A stretch of DNA of 64,000 nucleotides from the NCBI RefSeq assembly GCF_023078275.1, contig NC_062983.1:13509001-13573000 (forward strand). Direction: 5' to 3'. The position numbers and the translations under genes were made by a program. Shown here in pieces: positions 43,484 to 54,800 of this stretch (its first letter is position 1; each line of letters opens with the position of its first letter). Source of the stretch: Leguminivora glycinivorella. Lineage: Eukaryota > Arthropoda > Insecta > Lepidoptera > Tortricidae. The notes under the pieces are model-generated. The model was not told the DNA's origin. It did no database searches and saw only the letters and a list, made by a program, of their open reading frames with translations.

Positions 43484-46400
43484 TTATTGCACACTCCCAC
43501 TTGCTAGTAACTTTTCGATTCTAGATGAATTTTTGTGTATAACGATCTTTAGGTCATCTATTTTGTCTTGTTTTTCTTTGATGTCTGCATCTAGGTTTTT
43601 AATTTTTGTATGTAGAGGCAGCAAAGAATCATCATTAGCTCTGAAAAAAAAGACATAATTATTGTAATAAAGGTGCCTGCCTACACGGCACAAAATATTC
43701 ACCCCGAAAATGATTGCAGACCAAAGAGGATCGAATATTATAGAGAGTTACTGTCGAAGTAAAATGTGTAATCACAGTGCATAGACTGCCATCTCTTGAC
43801 ACAGGCTTAAAACTTTTGAACCTCCGTTTTGACAATTTGGCCCACTTGGCCCATATTCTTAGCTTGATATGTTTTAGAATGTCAAATATTAGTATAAGCG
43901 CCATCTAGCTGAGCGTACCCCAAAGGTGTAATGCCATCTAGGCCACCGTACCTTTTTCTGTATGGTAGTGAGGTACGTTTTTTTCTTAGACTTTATCTGT
44001 CTATACGGAGTTATATATGTCTTTGTTGCAGACTAACACCCTTATTCGTAAAAGTTCACTAAAGTTAACAAGCCGATAAAAATCGTTTCTCCATTTCTAT
44101 CACACCGATATGTCGGAAATGGACAAACGATTTTTATCGGCTTGTTAACTATAGTAAACTTTAACGGGTTAATCTGCAGTGTAATTACGGTGTGAATATT
44201 ATTTTGGCCTTACTGAGCACTTTTGCTGTGGGACCAATTTCAAAATTTCGGAAAAACATCGTATTTCATAAATTCGTCATACTCGTATTGGTTATCTTGA
44301 CTGACCTAGAAATGTTCTAAGTTAACTTACGCCTTCTGCTTGGCTAGCTCTTTTGACGTTTCATCATAAGTTCTTGTCCATTGCTGCAGTTCTTGGCGCA
44401 TCACCTCCACGTCTTCCTGGATGTGGTCAAGGAGTTTTCCCAACGGATTCGCGGCGCGCGAAACAGCTTGTATGTTAAATTTGACTTGTTCTATCTCCTG
44501 ATTTGATGCTTCTCTCGCCTTTTGGGCACCAAATTGCCACTCCTAATGTTGAAACAAAAAAAAGGTTTATTGCTAAAGCTCTTAGGAATCCAATGGTTTG
44601 AATAGGTACTTTTTCCCTAATCTTTTTAACCGTCGCCTCATATCTCGAGAAGGACGGTTATCAAGTCGTCTGTATGTTTTTTTTTTTTTTTTTTTTTTTT
44701 ATGTTTGTTCCTCGATATCTCCGTCGTTCCTGGACCGATTTTGAAAATTTTTTTTTTGATTGAATGTATATACATACAGATTGGTCCCATTTTTCTCAGA
44801 ACCCAGTTCTGATGATGGGATCCTGGAGAAATCGAGGGAACTCCTCAAATCTGAAAGGCATACATATGGTGATTTTTGTGTTAATAAAGGAACAGCATGC
44901 ATTTAGGTACGGAACAGTGACATTTGGTGCAGTGGAACTGCTGATGATGGCCAGAACGGAACTCTTCAAATCTGAACGGCACGCTTATAGTGACTTGGGT
45001 ATTTTTATACGAACAGCATGCACTTTCGTACAGAACAGTGACATTTGGTGCAGTGGAATTTCTGATGATGGTCAGAACCGAACTCCTCAAATCTGAACGG
45101 CACGCTTATAGTGACTTTGGTATTTTTATAAGAACAGCATGCACTTTCGTCCAGAACAGTGACATTTGGTGCAGTGGAACTGCTGATGATGGCCAGAACC
45201 AAACTCCTCAAATCTGAACGGCACGCTTATAGTGACTTTGCCATTTTTATAAGAACAGCATGCACTTTCGTCCAGAACAGTGACATTTGGTGCAGTGGAA
45301 TTTCTGATGATGGTCAGAACCGAACTCCTCAAATCTGAACGGCACGCTTATAGTGACTTTGGTATTTTTATAAGAACATCATGCACTTTCGTTCAGAACA
45401 GTGACATTTGGTGCAGTGGAACTGCTGATGATGGCCAGAACCAAACTCCTCAAATCTGAACGGCACGCTTATAGTGACTTTGCCATTTTTATAAGAACAG
45501 CATGCACTTTCATCCAGAACAGTGACATTTGGTGCAGTGGAATTTCTGATGATGGTCAGAACCGAACTCCTCAAATCTGAACGGCATACTTATAGTGACT
45601 TTGGTATTTTTATAAGAACAGCATGCACTTTCGTCCAGAACAGTGACATTTGGTGCAGTGGAACTGCTGATGATGGCCAGAACCAAACTCCTCAAACCTG
45701 AACGGCACACTCATAGTGACTTTGGTATTTTTGTAAGAAAAGCATGCATTTAAGTTCAGAACAGTGACATTTATTTAGTTATGTTTGTTAAGCATATGTT
45801 TTGAAGTCAAAGTTTGTCAAGCTTCGATTTCTTATAAATAATCGGATTCATGAGGAATTGAGGAAACTCCTCAAACCTTAACGTTATACGTATATTCATT
45901 TGTGTTTCCATCTAATAATTAAAGCATTAAAAGCAGTTTTAAAAAATACTTACACATTTCTACATAATCCAACATTCGCAAGTAGCTTTCACCAGAACCC
46001 GAAAGGCGACGGTTTTTTTTTTCTTAAAAATTATTTGCTTAGTATACCCATTAGTGATAAATATTTTGCAATGAATGCATATTCTCTATAAGTATCTAAT
46101 AAGTAATAAGCATCCTACTGATGTCTGGACATGCATATAATATAAACAGTGAGAGGGTTATATGCATTGTAAATAGTTAGGTATTTCCCCGCTTCAATTC
46201 TTTCCATTAAAAAACAAGTGCCTGACGTCACTGACGTGTAAATCATGTCTTTGACGAAACTTACAATCTCAGTTTTGCCAGAGACTTGAGAAAACTCTTT
46301 TTGCGAATCCAAAATCTGTTGAACTAAGTGTCCATGTTCATTTAATGCCAGCTGGTCTGGTTCCTCTACAGATGCATTACGGGCTTGTGGTTGTTCTACA

Positions 46401-48396
46401 ATAATGATGCTTGTGTCTTCATCCTAAAACGAATCAAAGGAAATAATAAACAAGTGTTATATGCACTACGTAATAAGAATCTATATAGGTACCATATACA
46501 CTTGCCTCTTCATTGGGCGCGTTCTCGGTGATGATGTTTACTTTACCCACTAGTAGATTATCTGGACCTTGCGCTGCACCAGTATGTTTGTCCCTCAACC
46601 TCGGTGCACCCGGCCTCGATGATGAAGGCCTCACACTCGTTGGTCTAGCTGGCTGACTAGCCACTATTGAATGCTTATTTGCTGAAGCAATTCTATTTTC
46701 GTTATTTTTATTATAGGTAGTCTCCGAACTGTTCTGGCGAAATAAATTTATATTGTTCTGTATTTTGTTGACACTTCTTTCTTCTTCTTTCTCCTGCAAA
46801 TTTTCATGCACTCTTTCTTCGCTGTGTACTTGTATGTCCCTATGATTTTCATCAGAAGCTACTGGTTCAGGGAAAGGAGTTTTAACATTATTTTTTTCTT
46901 CACCCTCAAATTTATTTTGTGTCTCTAGTAAATCTTGAGAGGATGAAGAATTTAAGTCGGTGTCTGCAATTGTGTACGAAGTATCAAGCTTCTCTTTTAC
47001 TAGTTCATCTGGCTCAAGTTCTTGCGGTACTTGGGGCTCAAGTTCTTGTTTAACAGCTTCAGATTGTTTCCCATTTTTTTCTGGTCTTCATCTTTATTAT
47101 CTAATGAATTCGTCAAATCTTTACTAGGTGCTTTCGACAATTTTTTATTCGACTGAGTGTTATTGTCTGGCTGATTTACATTTTCAACTAAAGATTTTTT
47201 GCTAATTACTTTTGGCTTTTGTGACGATACTTTTGGAGGTGATTCTTGCTTGAGTGTACTTTCTTTGTCTTTTGATTTACTTACTTTTTCTTTCGTACCG
47301 TTTTTAACCAAAGACCCATCCCTTTTCTCTTTTTTCTGATTAGTAGTTAATTTTTCATTACTTCTTGACGTAAGTTTATTTGATTCTGCGATTTTCTTAG
47401 TAGTTTTTGCAGGTTCTTTAGCTTTGGTATCTTTGGCTGTTTGTGCGGATATTACACTCTCCTTATATTTTCTTACAGCTTCATCAGAGGATATTTTTTT
47501 GTCAAGAACTTGAGCTAAACATTGAAGCAGCTCATTTGTTTTATCAGGTTCCTGTCCTGCTACTATTTTTGATGGCTTCACCGATAATGGTTTGCCATTG
47601 GCTAAGCCTGGGGAAAGTTAATGTATTAATATAATGTGGAATACATATCCAAAGTGGCAAAGTGCAAATCAATGACAAGATGAAACGGGAAGTACAAGCG
47701 ACTTACCGACCACCGATATGACTTTATTGAGAAACAATATTTTACTCTCTCTATCCTTAACATTATCGGAAACCAGTTCATCTTCTTCAAATAGACCTTC
47801 GAAAAATCCTGTAGTCTTCAAAACCTGCAATAGTACATTACATCAGAGGCCGGGAAAATGAGGATTTCCGGCCAAGGCGAGCGAGGCCGGATAGGGATAC
47901 GAAGCCGGGAATCCGTTTTCACGCCGAGGCATGTATAGTGCTTTTCTCAAACATACAATGAAATAAAAAAAAAAGGTCTAAAGGACAATATTTTATAAAA
48001 AAAAGTTACTTTGCAGGCCTAGGCCTAAAAAATAATATGAAATCCCTTTACAGTCCCTTCGAGTTGTTGCGCCCAAAAAGCGATACTTCCCAGCCCATTT
48101 TAAGGAACGTAAAGACAATATTTCATTGCATGTTTGAGAAAAGACAATATTTCATTGCATGTTTGAGAAAAATTATATTTATATACACAGGTAGGTATAT
48201 CATTGAGTTTTATATATTTGTCTTCATTGTAAAATTATATTCGTGTATTGATTATACATACCGTCGTTATAATATCGTGTAAGAATCTAAATGGAGGTTT
48301 CTTCAATAACTTATCACTCAACGGCGGGCGTTTCACATACTTCCCAAGACTTGTTTGAGTGGATTTGATTATACTTTGATCCAATTCCTTTTCCAT
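43484..48396 (-). CDS. IFT54: Intraflagellar transport protein 54 (TRAF3-interacting protein 1)
   Basis: Six exons on the minus strand: 48396-48262, 47824-47707, 47607-46506, 46423-46265, 44542-44331 and 43640-43484. The N-terminus carries the family's calponin-homology-like region: TQTSLGKYVKRPPLSDKLL, KKPPFRFLHDIITT, LKTTGFFEGLF and VKPSKIVAGQEPDKTNELLQ. A long Lys/Glu/Ser-rich middle follows, then the conserved C-terminal coiled coil with NPLGKLLDHIQEDVEVM. IFT54 belongs to the IFT-B complex that moves cargo in cilia and binds tubulin; in insects cilia occur in sensory neurons and sperm. Exon 3 has a one-base deletion in a run of seven A (plus 47076-47082); adding one A makes a 627-residue protein and corrects all downstream phases. 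The intron after exon 3 is GC-AG (GAG|GCAAGT). Confidence 0.95.
43700..44170. repeat. Repeats in IFT54 intron 5
   Basis: 43730-43990 has a GCCATCTCTTGACACAGGC...GCGCCATCTAG repeat-like stretch. 44064-44150 is an inverted repeat: AACAAGCCGATAAAAATCGTT against AACGATTTTTATCGGCTTGTT around a loop of about 35 bp, inside further imperfect inverted ends (CACTAAAG / CTTTAA). Probably a small MITE. Confidence 0.65.
44800..45790 (+). repeat. 121-bp tandem array in IFT54 intron 4, alternating A/B units
   Basis: Seven good units with CTGATGATGG at about 44941, 45062, 45182, 45303, 45424, 45545 and 45666, preceded by a diverged unit at 44811. Two unit types alternate: AACTGCTGATGATGGCCAG (A) and AATTTCTGATGATGGTCAG (B), so the true period is about 242 bp in order A-B-A-B-A-B-A. 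The first unit (GATGGGATCCTGGAGAAATC) matches family D in reverse, which suggests that the array grew from a family-D insertion. A T-run of about 24 bp lies just before it at 44677-44700. Confidence 0.92.
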
Positions 48397-48729
48397 TTCT
48401 CATAATTGAAAATATATTATCAGTGTACAATTTGTTTAACTTCTTCACTTACTTTCCTAACTACCTGGTAAAAACAGTGAGTATCATAAATGACTTTGGC
48501 ATGTCTTTGTTTACTTCCCGTTGCTATAGTAATATTTGTGTCGCAACGTGTATATTTACGGGGATCATGCGCGCCCGTGCCAAACAGCCCCATCAAACAA
48601 ATAGAATAAGTTTAGTAACCATAACGAAATCAATACTCAAAACCTACTTGTAACCATCATACACTATTTTTGATTTTGGCGCGTCGTCAAGCTCGTCACT
48701 GTCTATTAGTTTCAAATTAAACCTCTTAA
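48397..48729. other. IFT54 upstream region
   Basis: Expected to hold the IFT54 promoter (minus strand). The GC-rich stretch at 48555-48590 and the TTGGCGCGTCGTC at 48677 are the only composition changes. An RFX X-box, often found near ciliary genes, was looked for by eye (GTTGCTATAGTAATATTTG at about 48520 resembles a GTTGCYA...NRGYAAC half), but the match is incomplete. Confidence 0.35.
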
Positions 48730-49293
48730 CCCATTCATGGCCATGGACTGTCGAGCGTACACATCACGCCGGGCCACCATACAAACCGTTTTTAGCTAAA
48801 ACGCGTGACTCAGCTCATGGGTCTCTGGCCTGGCGCGAACGCAAAATAAATTGCCGCTTATGAATCCGGCCAGTTGAACAATCTTATGCAACATTTTTAC
48901 TAACCAACTGTTTTCTGTTCATATTCAAAATAAATGTATTTACTAATTTGTTGCTATTTGTAAGAATGAACATTTTATAGTCTGACCAGAAATATATGAT
49001 TATCGAGAGGATGCAGTTATTCTCATGTAATTAATTAATTATACGGTTCAGAAAAGTACTTAAAAAATATTTATAATGAAATTCCGCAACTTAGCGCGTG
49101 ATTATGTATATTTCTAGTCATCCATAGCCAAGGTTACAAAAATCACAAAATACGAAATCACTGAAGAGCACTGGGACGAGTATAAAGTCGCCAACGAATA
49201 AATCGTGACTAAATAGAATTTCCCATATTACTCTAAAATACATCCTAATAAAGGGGATGGGAAAAATAATTTCTTGAGTTTTTGTTAAAAATA

Positions 49294-50544
49294 TTGGGTT
49301 GGTAAGAAAGTAATGAGCGATCGATTGAATTCCACATAAAATTTTTGAGAGAGTTCTAGAATCTTCTATGGTCGAAAGTATATAAAGGGCGAGTCGCACA
49401 GTTTCTCGTCAGTCATTCACTAGCTGTCGCCGAGCTAATATAAGGAAGAAAATGGACGAATTAAAAGTGCATGTAAGGCATTGCTTACTATATGAATTTC
49501 AGTCTGGCCATTCAGCCGCCGAAGTAGTGCGTAATATATGTCAGCGTGTTGCTCCTGAAGTTGTGTCTGAGGCCACGGCGAAACGATGGTTCCAGCGGTT
49601 TCGTAGTGGCGACTTTTTATTATCAGATCAACCTAAGTCTGGTCGATCGGTGAAGATTGATGTAGCCAAATTAAAAACCTTAATTGAAGGAGATCCGAGG
49701 CTAACGAGTCGTACTCTTGCTACCGAGTTAGGCTGCTCTCATGTCACCATAGAAACACATTTACACGAGTTGGGAAAAAACTACAAATACAGTGTTTGGA
49801 TACCGCACGAACTTGATAGAGATCAACTAAACCGCCGTGCCGATATCTGCATACAACTTCTGTCTTTTCGCCGCACATTCAACTGGTTGGACCATCTTAT
49901 CACTGGAGATGAAAAATGGGTCTTATATATAAATCACACACGCAAACGTCAGTGGCTAGCTCCAAACGAAAAAGGAATAGAGGCACCAAAAACAGAGCCT
50001 CACCCGAAAAAAGTTATGCTGTCTGTTTGGTGGGATATTCATGGTATTATTCACTGGGAACTCCTACCAAGTGGAATAACTGTTACCGCATCAGTATACT
50101 GTAATCAGCTTGAAAATTTAAACCAAAAAATCTGTCAGAATCGTCCACAGCATGCTAAAGTTTTTTTCTTACACGACAATGCTCGCCCACACATTGCAAA
50201 AGTGACTCGGCTAAAGCTATTGAAGCTAGGTTGGAAAGTGATACCTCATCCACCGTACTCTCCAGACTTGGCACCTACGGATTACGCATTGTTCAGATCG
50301 CTAAGCAATGCCTTGAATGAAAAAAAGTTCGATGATCAAGCCCATCTACGACAGTACATAGCTGAGTTTTTTGAATCTAAACCTAAGAACTTCTTCGCCG
50401 ATGCTCTTCATTCTTTACCAGAACGATGGAGACAAGTAGTAGATAACGAAGGCCGTTATATTTTTGATAAATGATTAAAATAATAAATTAAAAAAAAATT
50501 ACAATATTGGTTATGATTCGCTCATTACTTTCTTACCAACCCAA
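49294..50544 (+). mobile_element. mariner transposon, apparently full-length
   Basis: Terminal inverted repeats start TTGGGTTGGTAAGAAAG at 49294 and end CTTTCTTACCAACCCAA at 50544, identical over 27 bp. TA flanks both ends (49292-49293 and 50545-50546). Size (1251 bp) and ends fit mariner. The transposase reading frame is open throughout. Confidence 0.95.
49452..50474 (+). CDS. mariner transposase, apparently intact
   Basis: 340 residues, the usual mariner length. The N-terminal helix-turn-helix DNA-binding region (about 1-110) includes RYEFQSG-like HCLLYEFQSGHSAAE and ATAKRWFQRFRSGDF. The linker motif WIPHEL (family WVPHEL) is followed by the catalytic domain: TGDEKWV (Asp 1), FLHDNARPHIA (Asp 2) and YSPDLAPTDYALFRSL (Asp 3). 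Asp 2 and Asp 3 are separated by 34 residues, the DD34D signature of mariner. No stop or frameshift. Together with the identical TIRs this points to a young, possibly active copy. Confidence 0.96.
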   Translation: MDELKVHVRHCLLYEFQSGHSAAEVVRNICQRVAPEVVSEATAKRWFQRFRSGDFLLSDQPKSGRSVKIDVAKLKTLIEGDPRLTSRTLATELGCSHVTIETHLHELGKNYKYSVWIPHELDRDQLNRRADICIQLLSFRRTFNWLDHLITGDEKWVLYINHTRKRQWLAPNEKGIEAPKTEPHPKKVMLSVWWDIHGIIHWELLPSGITVTASVYCNQLENLNQKICQNRPQHAKVFFLHDNARPHIAKVTRLKLLKLGWKVIPHPPYSPDLAPTDYALFRSLSNALNEKKFDDQAHLRQYIAEFFESKPKNFFADALHSLPERWRQVVDNEGRYIFDK

Positions 50545-51407
50545 TACCACGTGAAAGATGAGACGACCGCTTAATCCGCCGCCGCTCAGGTGCATTCATT
50601 GTTTATTGGCCAAGTGTCACCGATAATCTTACATGTGGCCTGTCATGATCTTTGTTTTGGTAAACGTCATTATAATAGAAACAATAGAGCACTTAAAAAC
50701 TGTTATAAACACCACGCAAATGTTTAGAAAAAAACTTGTCTTGTAAATATTTGTCACACACTTTTATGATAATACAATAATTACTATTTACTTTGTGACT
50801 GTTTAAGCTGCCCTGTTGTAATGAAGTTGTAATGAAATAAAAAAATATAGCATGGTAATATGTTTGGTTCTTATAAATGTTGCTTGCTGCCATCCAAACA
50901 GTAATCCGTTGTAAAATGGTACAATTCGCAACGAATTTCGTCATGAAATAAGCTTTAAAACAATGCAATAAAGTTTAATTTTGCGTGCTATGAAAATATG
51001 TGTAGATTTTACAAGTAGCGCCCGGCCACGGCGACCCATACCTTGAGTCGGGTCTATAACTTCAGGCATATATGTATTATTTATATTTTTGAAATGTGGA
51101 TTCATCCATTTGCTTGGAACACGTATGTATCTCGAATTTCAGAATATTTACTATATTACACTTATAGTAAACCAAACTTGAATATTCTCGACCCCATTTC
51201 ACTAAAAAAAACATGTTTAGAATTTTTTTTTCATTATTACCTTATGAAAATGGTTGTTATCTCAAACTATACTTACATTATTACGTTATATTACGTTTTG
51301 TTTATGTTTAAATCAGAATTTATTCAGGACTCACATGCGAGTCATCGGCCCTGCGGAACTGTTCCACCATGACTCATAAGCTGAGTTGCTGGCCCTGAAT
51401 GGGTTAA

Positions 51408-51841
51408 AGTGGTATCCATGCTTCCGCTCGAATAGCAAATAGGAGCGATTTCAATTTCGTTGTCATTTCATTATCTCTTCCCGTTTTCTCACATAAACAT
51501 ATTATATTGATTTGAAAGGGACGACACTACGATGTTGCCACTTTTTAATTTCTTGTCTTTTTTTTAATGCCAAGGTGTACCTGTCTCATGAAATTCTATA
51601 CAAATTGCCAATGCTGCCACTAGCACGGTTCAAATTACGATTACCTTATCTGTGCACCTCCTTGACGTATGTCATTAGATTGACGTGACGTGGCGAACTC
51701 GACAGCCCGCAGCCCTAATACCAAGCCAACGCCAAGCCCAGCGCCTGAGCGAAAGTAATATCAAAATTAGCTAAGGAGAGAAACTGGATGTGTTATTGTA
51801 AATATCCATCGATCAAGGAGCAGATGATCTACTAAGTAATC
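51408..51841 (+). promoter_or_regulatory. Upstream region of the C2H2 zinc-finger gene
   Basis: Between the piggyBac-like element and the start codon at 51842. TTGACGTGACGTGGCG at about 51681 resembles a CRE/ATF-type element (TGACGTGACG). The region is GC-richer than the DNA to its left. In-frame stops lie just upstream of the ATG (TAA at 51833), supporting this start. Confidence 0.4.
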
Positions 51842-54800
51842 ATGCCACCAGGTAAAAAATTGGGAGGACCTCGGGGCCGCAAGCGGAAAGGAAATAACGC
51901 TTTTAAAAATGTATGCACCTACTGTTCTAAACAGCTAACGTGCAATAGTGATATGTTGAAACATTTACGTGTATGCAGTCAGAAGAAGCTAGCTAATCTT
52001 AAGGATCTTGATCCCAAAAAGGTAAACAAACATTTTGGTACAATGTTTTCCGCATTTTTTGTATATATTATATTTTATCTTGAAATATTTATATATATCG
52101 TGTTAATTTCTAACAGGCCGTCTACAGCTGCACACAATGCAATAAAAAGTTCAGGTTCCAGAACAGTTTTACCAAACATCTATTAATGGAGCATTCCAAG
52201 CTCCGAACTGCAGTAGACTGCAAGCAGTGTAGTGTCCGCTGCCCGAACCACCGAGCCCTTAAGGAACATATTGCAAACGTGCACGAGCGGGAGATATTTG
52301 AGTGTGAGCATTGCAAGAAGCAGTTTGTCAGGCGTGCTCATGTGTTACGCCACATCGCTCAAAAAGGCTGTGACGGATCAGGAATTACAACGTTTCCATG
52401 TGAAGTAAGTTACTAAATTGTTTTATATCAACTGAAATGATTTATTCTCCGGTGTATAATTTAAAAAAATTTTTTTTATTATTCTCAGGCTGTATAGTAT
52501 CTACCAGCTGACTCTTTCTCAGCACCTATCATGTTGCTGCCTCTAATATCTGGCCTACACATACTGGAACTGATAAATCTATCAAAACTCTCACCCTAAT
52601 ACATATTTCAGATTTGCAATGCGTCATTTACACGCAAGGACAACTTGATAGTCCACCTGCGACTGCAGCACATCAACAAGAACAACTTCAATTGCAAACA
52701 CTGCTCCTACCACACCAAGAACTTCTCCAAACTGATCATTCACACACAGAAGAATCATTTAGGTGAGCATTACGACATAATTATACCTAAAAATTAAATC
52801 TTAATATTTAAACATTACTCTACGCTTCTGCAGTTGATGTCTTTCAACAGCTGGGTGTTACTTACATTATAAATCATTATTTTTCAATATAATTGAATTT
52901 TTACGAATATATACAGCAGCACTCAAAAATGAGCTAATTCTGTTAATTTATATGTAGGTAGGTTATTTGACTTCATTCAGTTTTCTCCAAAGTTCAATAT
53001 TTTAATGGTATCTTTACTTTATTTATTGAATGTGTTACATTCTGCAGTTTTTATATTTTCGGTCAGAACATCCTAATCATGCATTAAGCATAATAACTCA
53101 ATTTTATTGCAATTGCTAGTCTTAAAGAGTGGTACCAAAGTGTACCTAATTTTTTAACAAAACTTTTTTTTTCAGAGCCGAAAAACCATTACGAGTGTGA
53201 TTACTGCAGCAAAGTGACCAGCTCTAGGGCTGCTATGGCCAAGCATTTAGAAATCCATGGAGAAAAGAAATACGAGTGTGATGTGGTAAGTACCTTATTA
53301 CTCGCAATGTTTGACCACTGAGAGCTGAGTTATGATTCAATGTTTTGTAAGCTCAATGATCTATTGCGTTTTTTTTCTTCTGCTGCTATTGATAAAGGGT
53401 AAGTAAAACAATAACTTGCTAATTATCTTAAAATGATATTAAATTCTATGTTTGTGAAGTTGTGTTGTTATCAGTTACTGTGTAGTTCTCGTAGTTGTAA
53501 TTAGTCTGGCTGTCGGTATGTGGTGACATGGCTCTCCATTTTGGATTTCTTTTTTTTTGTATCTTTACCAAATCAAATATCAAAACTTGCAGCAATAACT
53601 TGCAGGTGAAAATTCAGCTTAAGTATTGTTTCCTGTTATTTTTGTTGTTTTATTTGATGTTCTTTACATTTCTTTCTCTGAAAATGCTAATTCATCAATT
53701 TCATACAGTGCGGGTACGCAACTTACACGATAGAGGTGATCCGCCGCCACGTACTGGTCCACGTGGAGGAGAAGCCGTACAAGTGCGCGATCTGCGGCCA
53801 GTCGTACATCCAGCGCTCACAGCTGCAGCGCCATCTGGTGAAGCATACAGGCAACCTGTGCGCCAAGTGTGGAGTCAGCTTCAACTCCAAAGCCAGGTAA
53901 TAATATACTGTTTATTCGAAGTACAAGTGAAGTACTCTACGCCCTCGAGTGATCGAAACTAGTATTGTACTGTATCATATTGTTTACGTGGCCTGTTCAC
54001 ATACAGATATTCCAGATTTGAAATTACAAAAAAAATGTGTGAAGAGTGTAGGCATATTTATTAATATTTATTGTTCCGAGAATCAACAGCTAACAATTCA
54101 GAATCATGATATAACTTACTTAACTTAGTAACAAGCAGCCAATAAAATTATAGGTTGTGTACCAGTGTAGCAGTACCAGGTTAACAAACAAATGATGGCA
54201 TATAATTGACATAATCAAATTCCCGTATTTCAGTTTGATAATCCACCAGCGCGAGCACATGGGCCTGGATAAGCTGTTCTGCCCGTATGAAGATTGTCCG
54301 TACAGCAAGAAGGAGTTCGCCAGCGAAGCCAACCTCACCAATCATGTGAAGACTCATTTGGACGACAAACGTAAGTATAAAATTGCTTTAGCCTTTGGAA
54401 AAACATGTCATTGATAGACCTAGAGATTTCTTCGTAACTGCAAATTAAGGTGTTGTGTTTGCTTGTGAGTCGTGTAAGCAACACAAACAGCGCGTATTAT
54501 CTGTGTGTAAGTTTTTAAAATTTGCGATATGGCAGGTCTTCAAATGCCATAAGAAGAAGTAAACCGAAGAGGGCAGCTCTCGGTTATTGGCGTAGTCGGT
54601 GTTACATTTTCGATTTATGCTATGAAACCTCCAATAGGCACCGACAGTGTGACGCCGTAAATTGAGTAGTTGTCCAGTCTAAAATTAACAATTTCGACAC
54701 ACATGTCATACTCACTATGTCTACTTTCTGCACACGACAGGTTAAAATCAGTGCCTGTTTCGAGGCCCCTGGGCCCATAACCTAATGGGGCTAGGCTTTA

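Larger units (their letters stand above)
48730..51403. mobile_element. piggyBac-like element hosting a mariner
   Basis: Ends CCCATTCATGGCC and, inverted, GGCCCTGAATGGG (one mismatch over 13 bp), flanked by TTAA at 48726-48729 and 51404-51407. The 2.67-kb interior has no recognisable piggyBac transposase. About 1.25 kb is the inserted mariner, leaving a 1.4-kb non-autonomous element. Subterminal GACTCA/TGAGTC-type motifs occur near both ends. Supported by the TTAA sites and TIRs; no empty site is available to confirm it. Confidence 0.65.

Noticed and set aside
44881..45710. Series of 66-110-residue frames on both strands
   Set aside because: They repeat every 121 bp and simply reflect the tandem array in the IFT54 intron.
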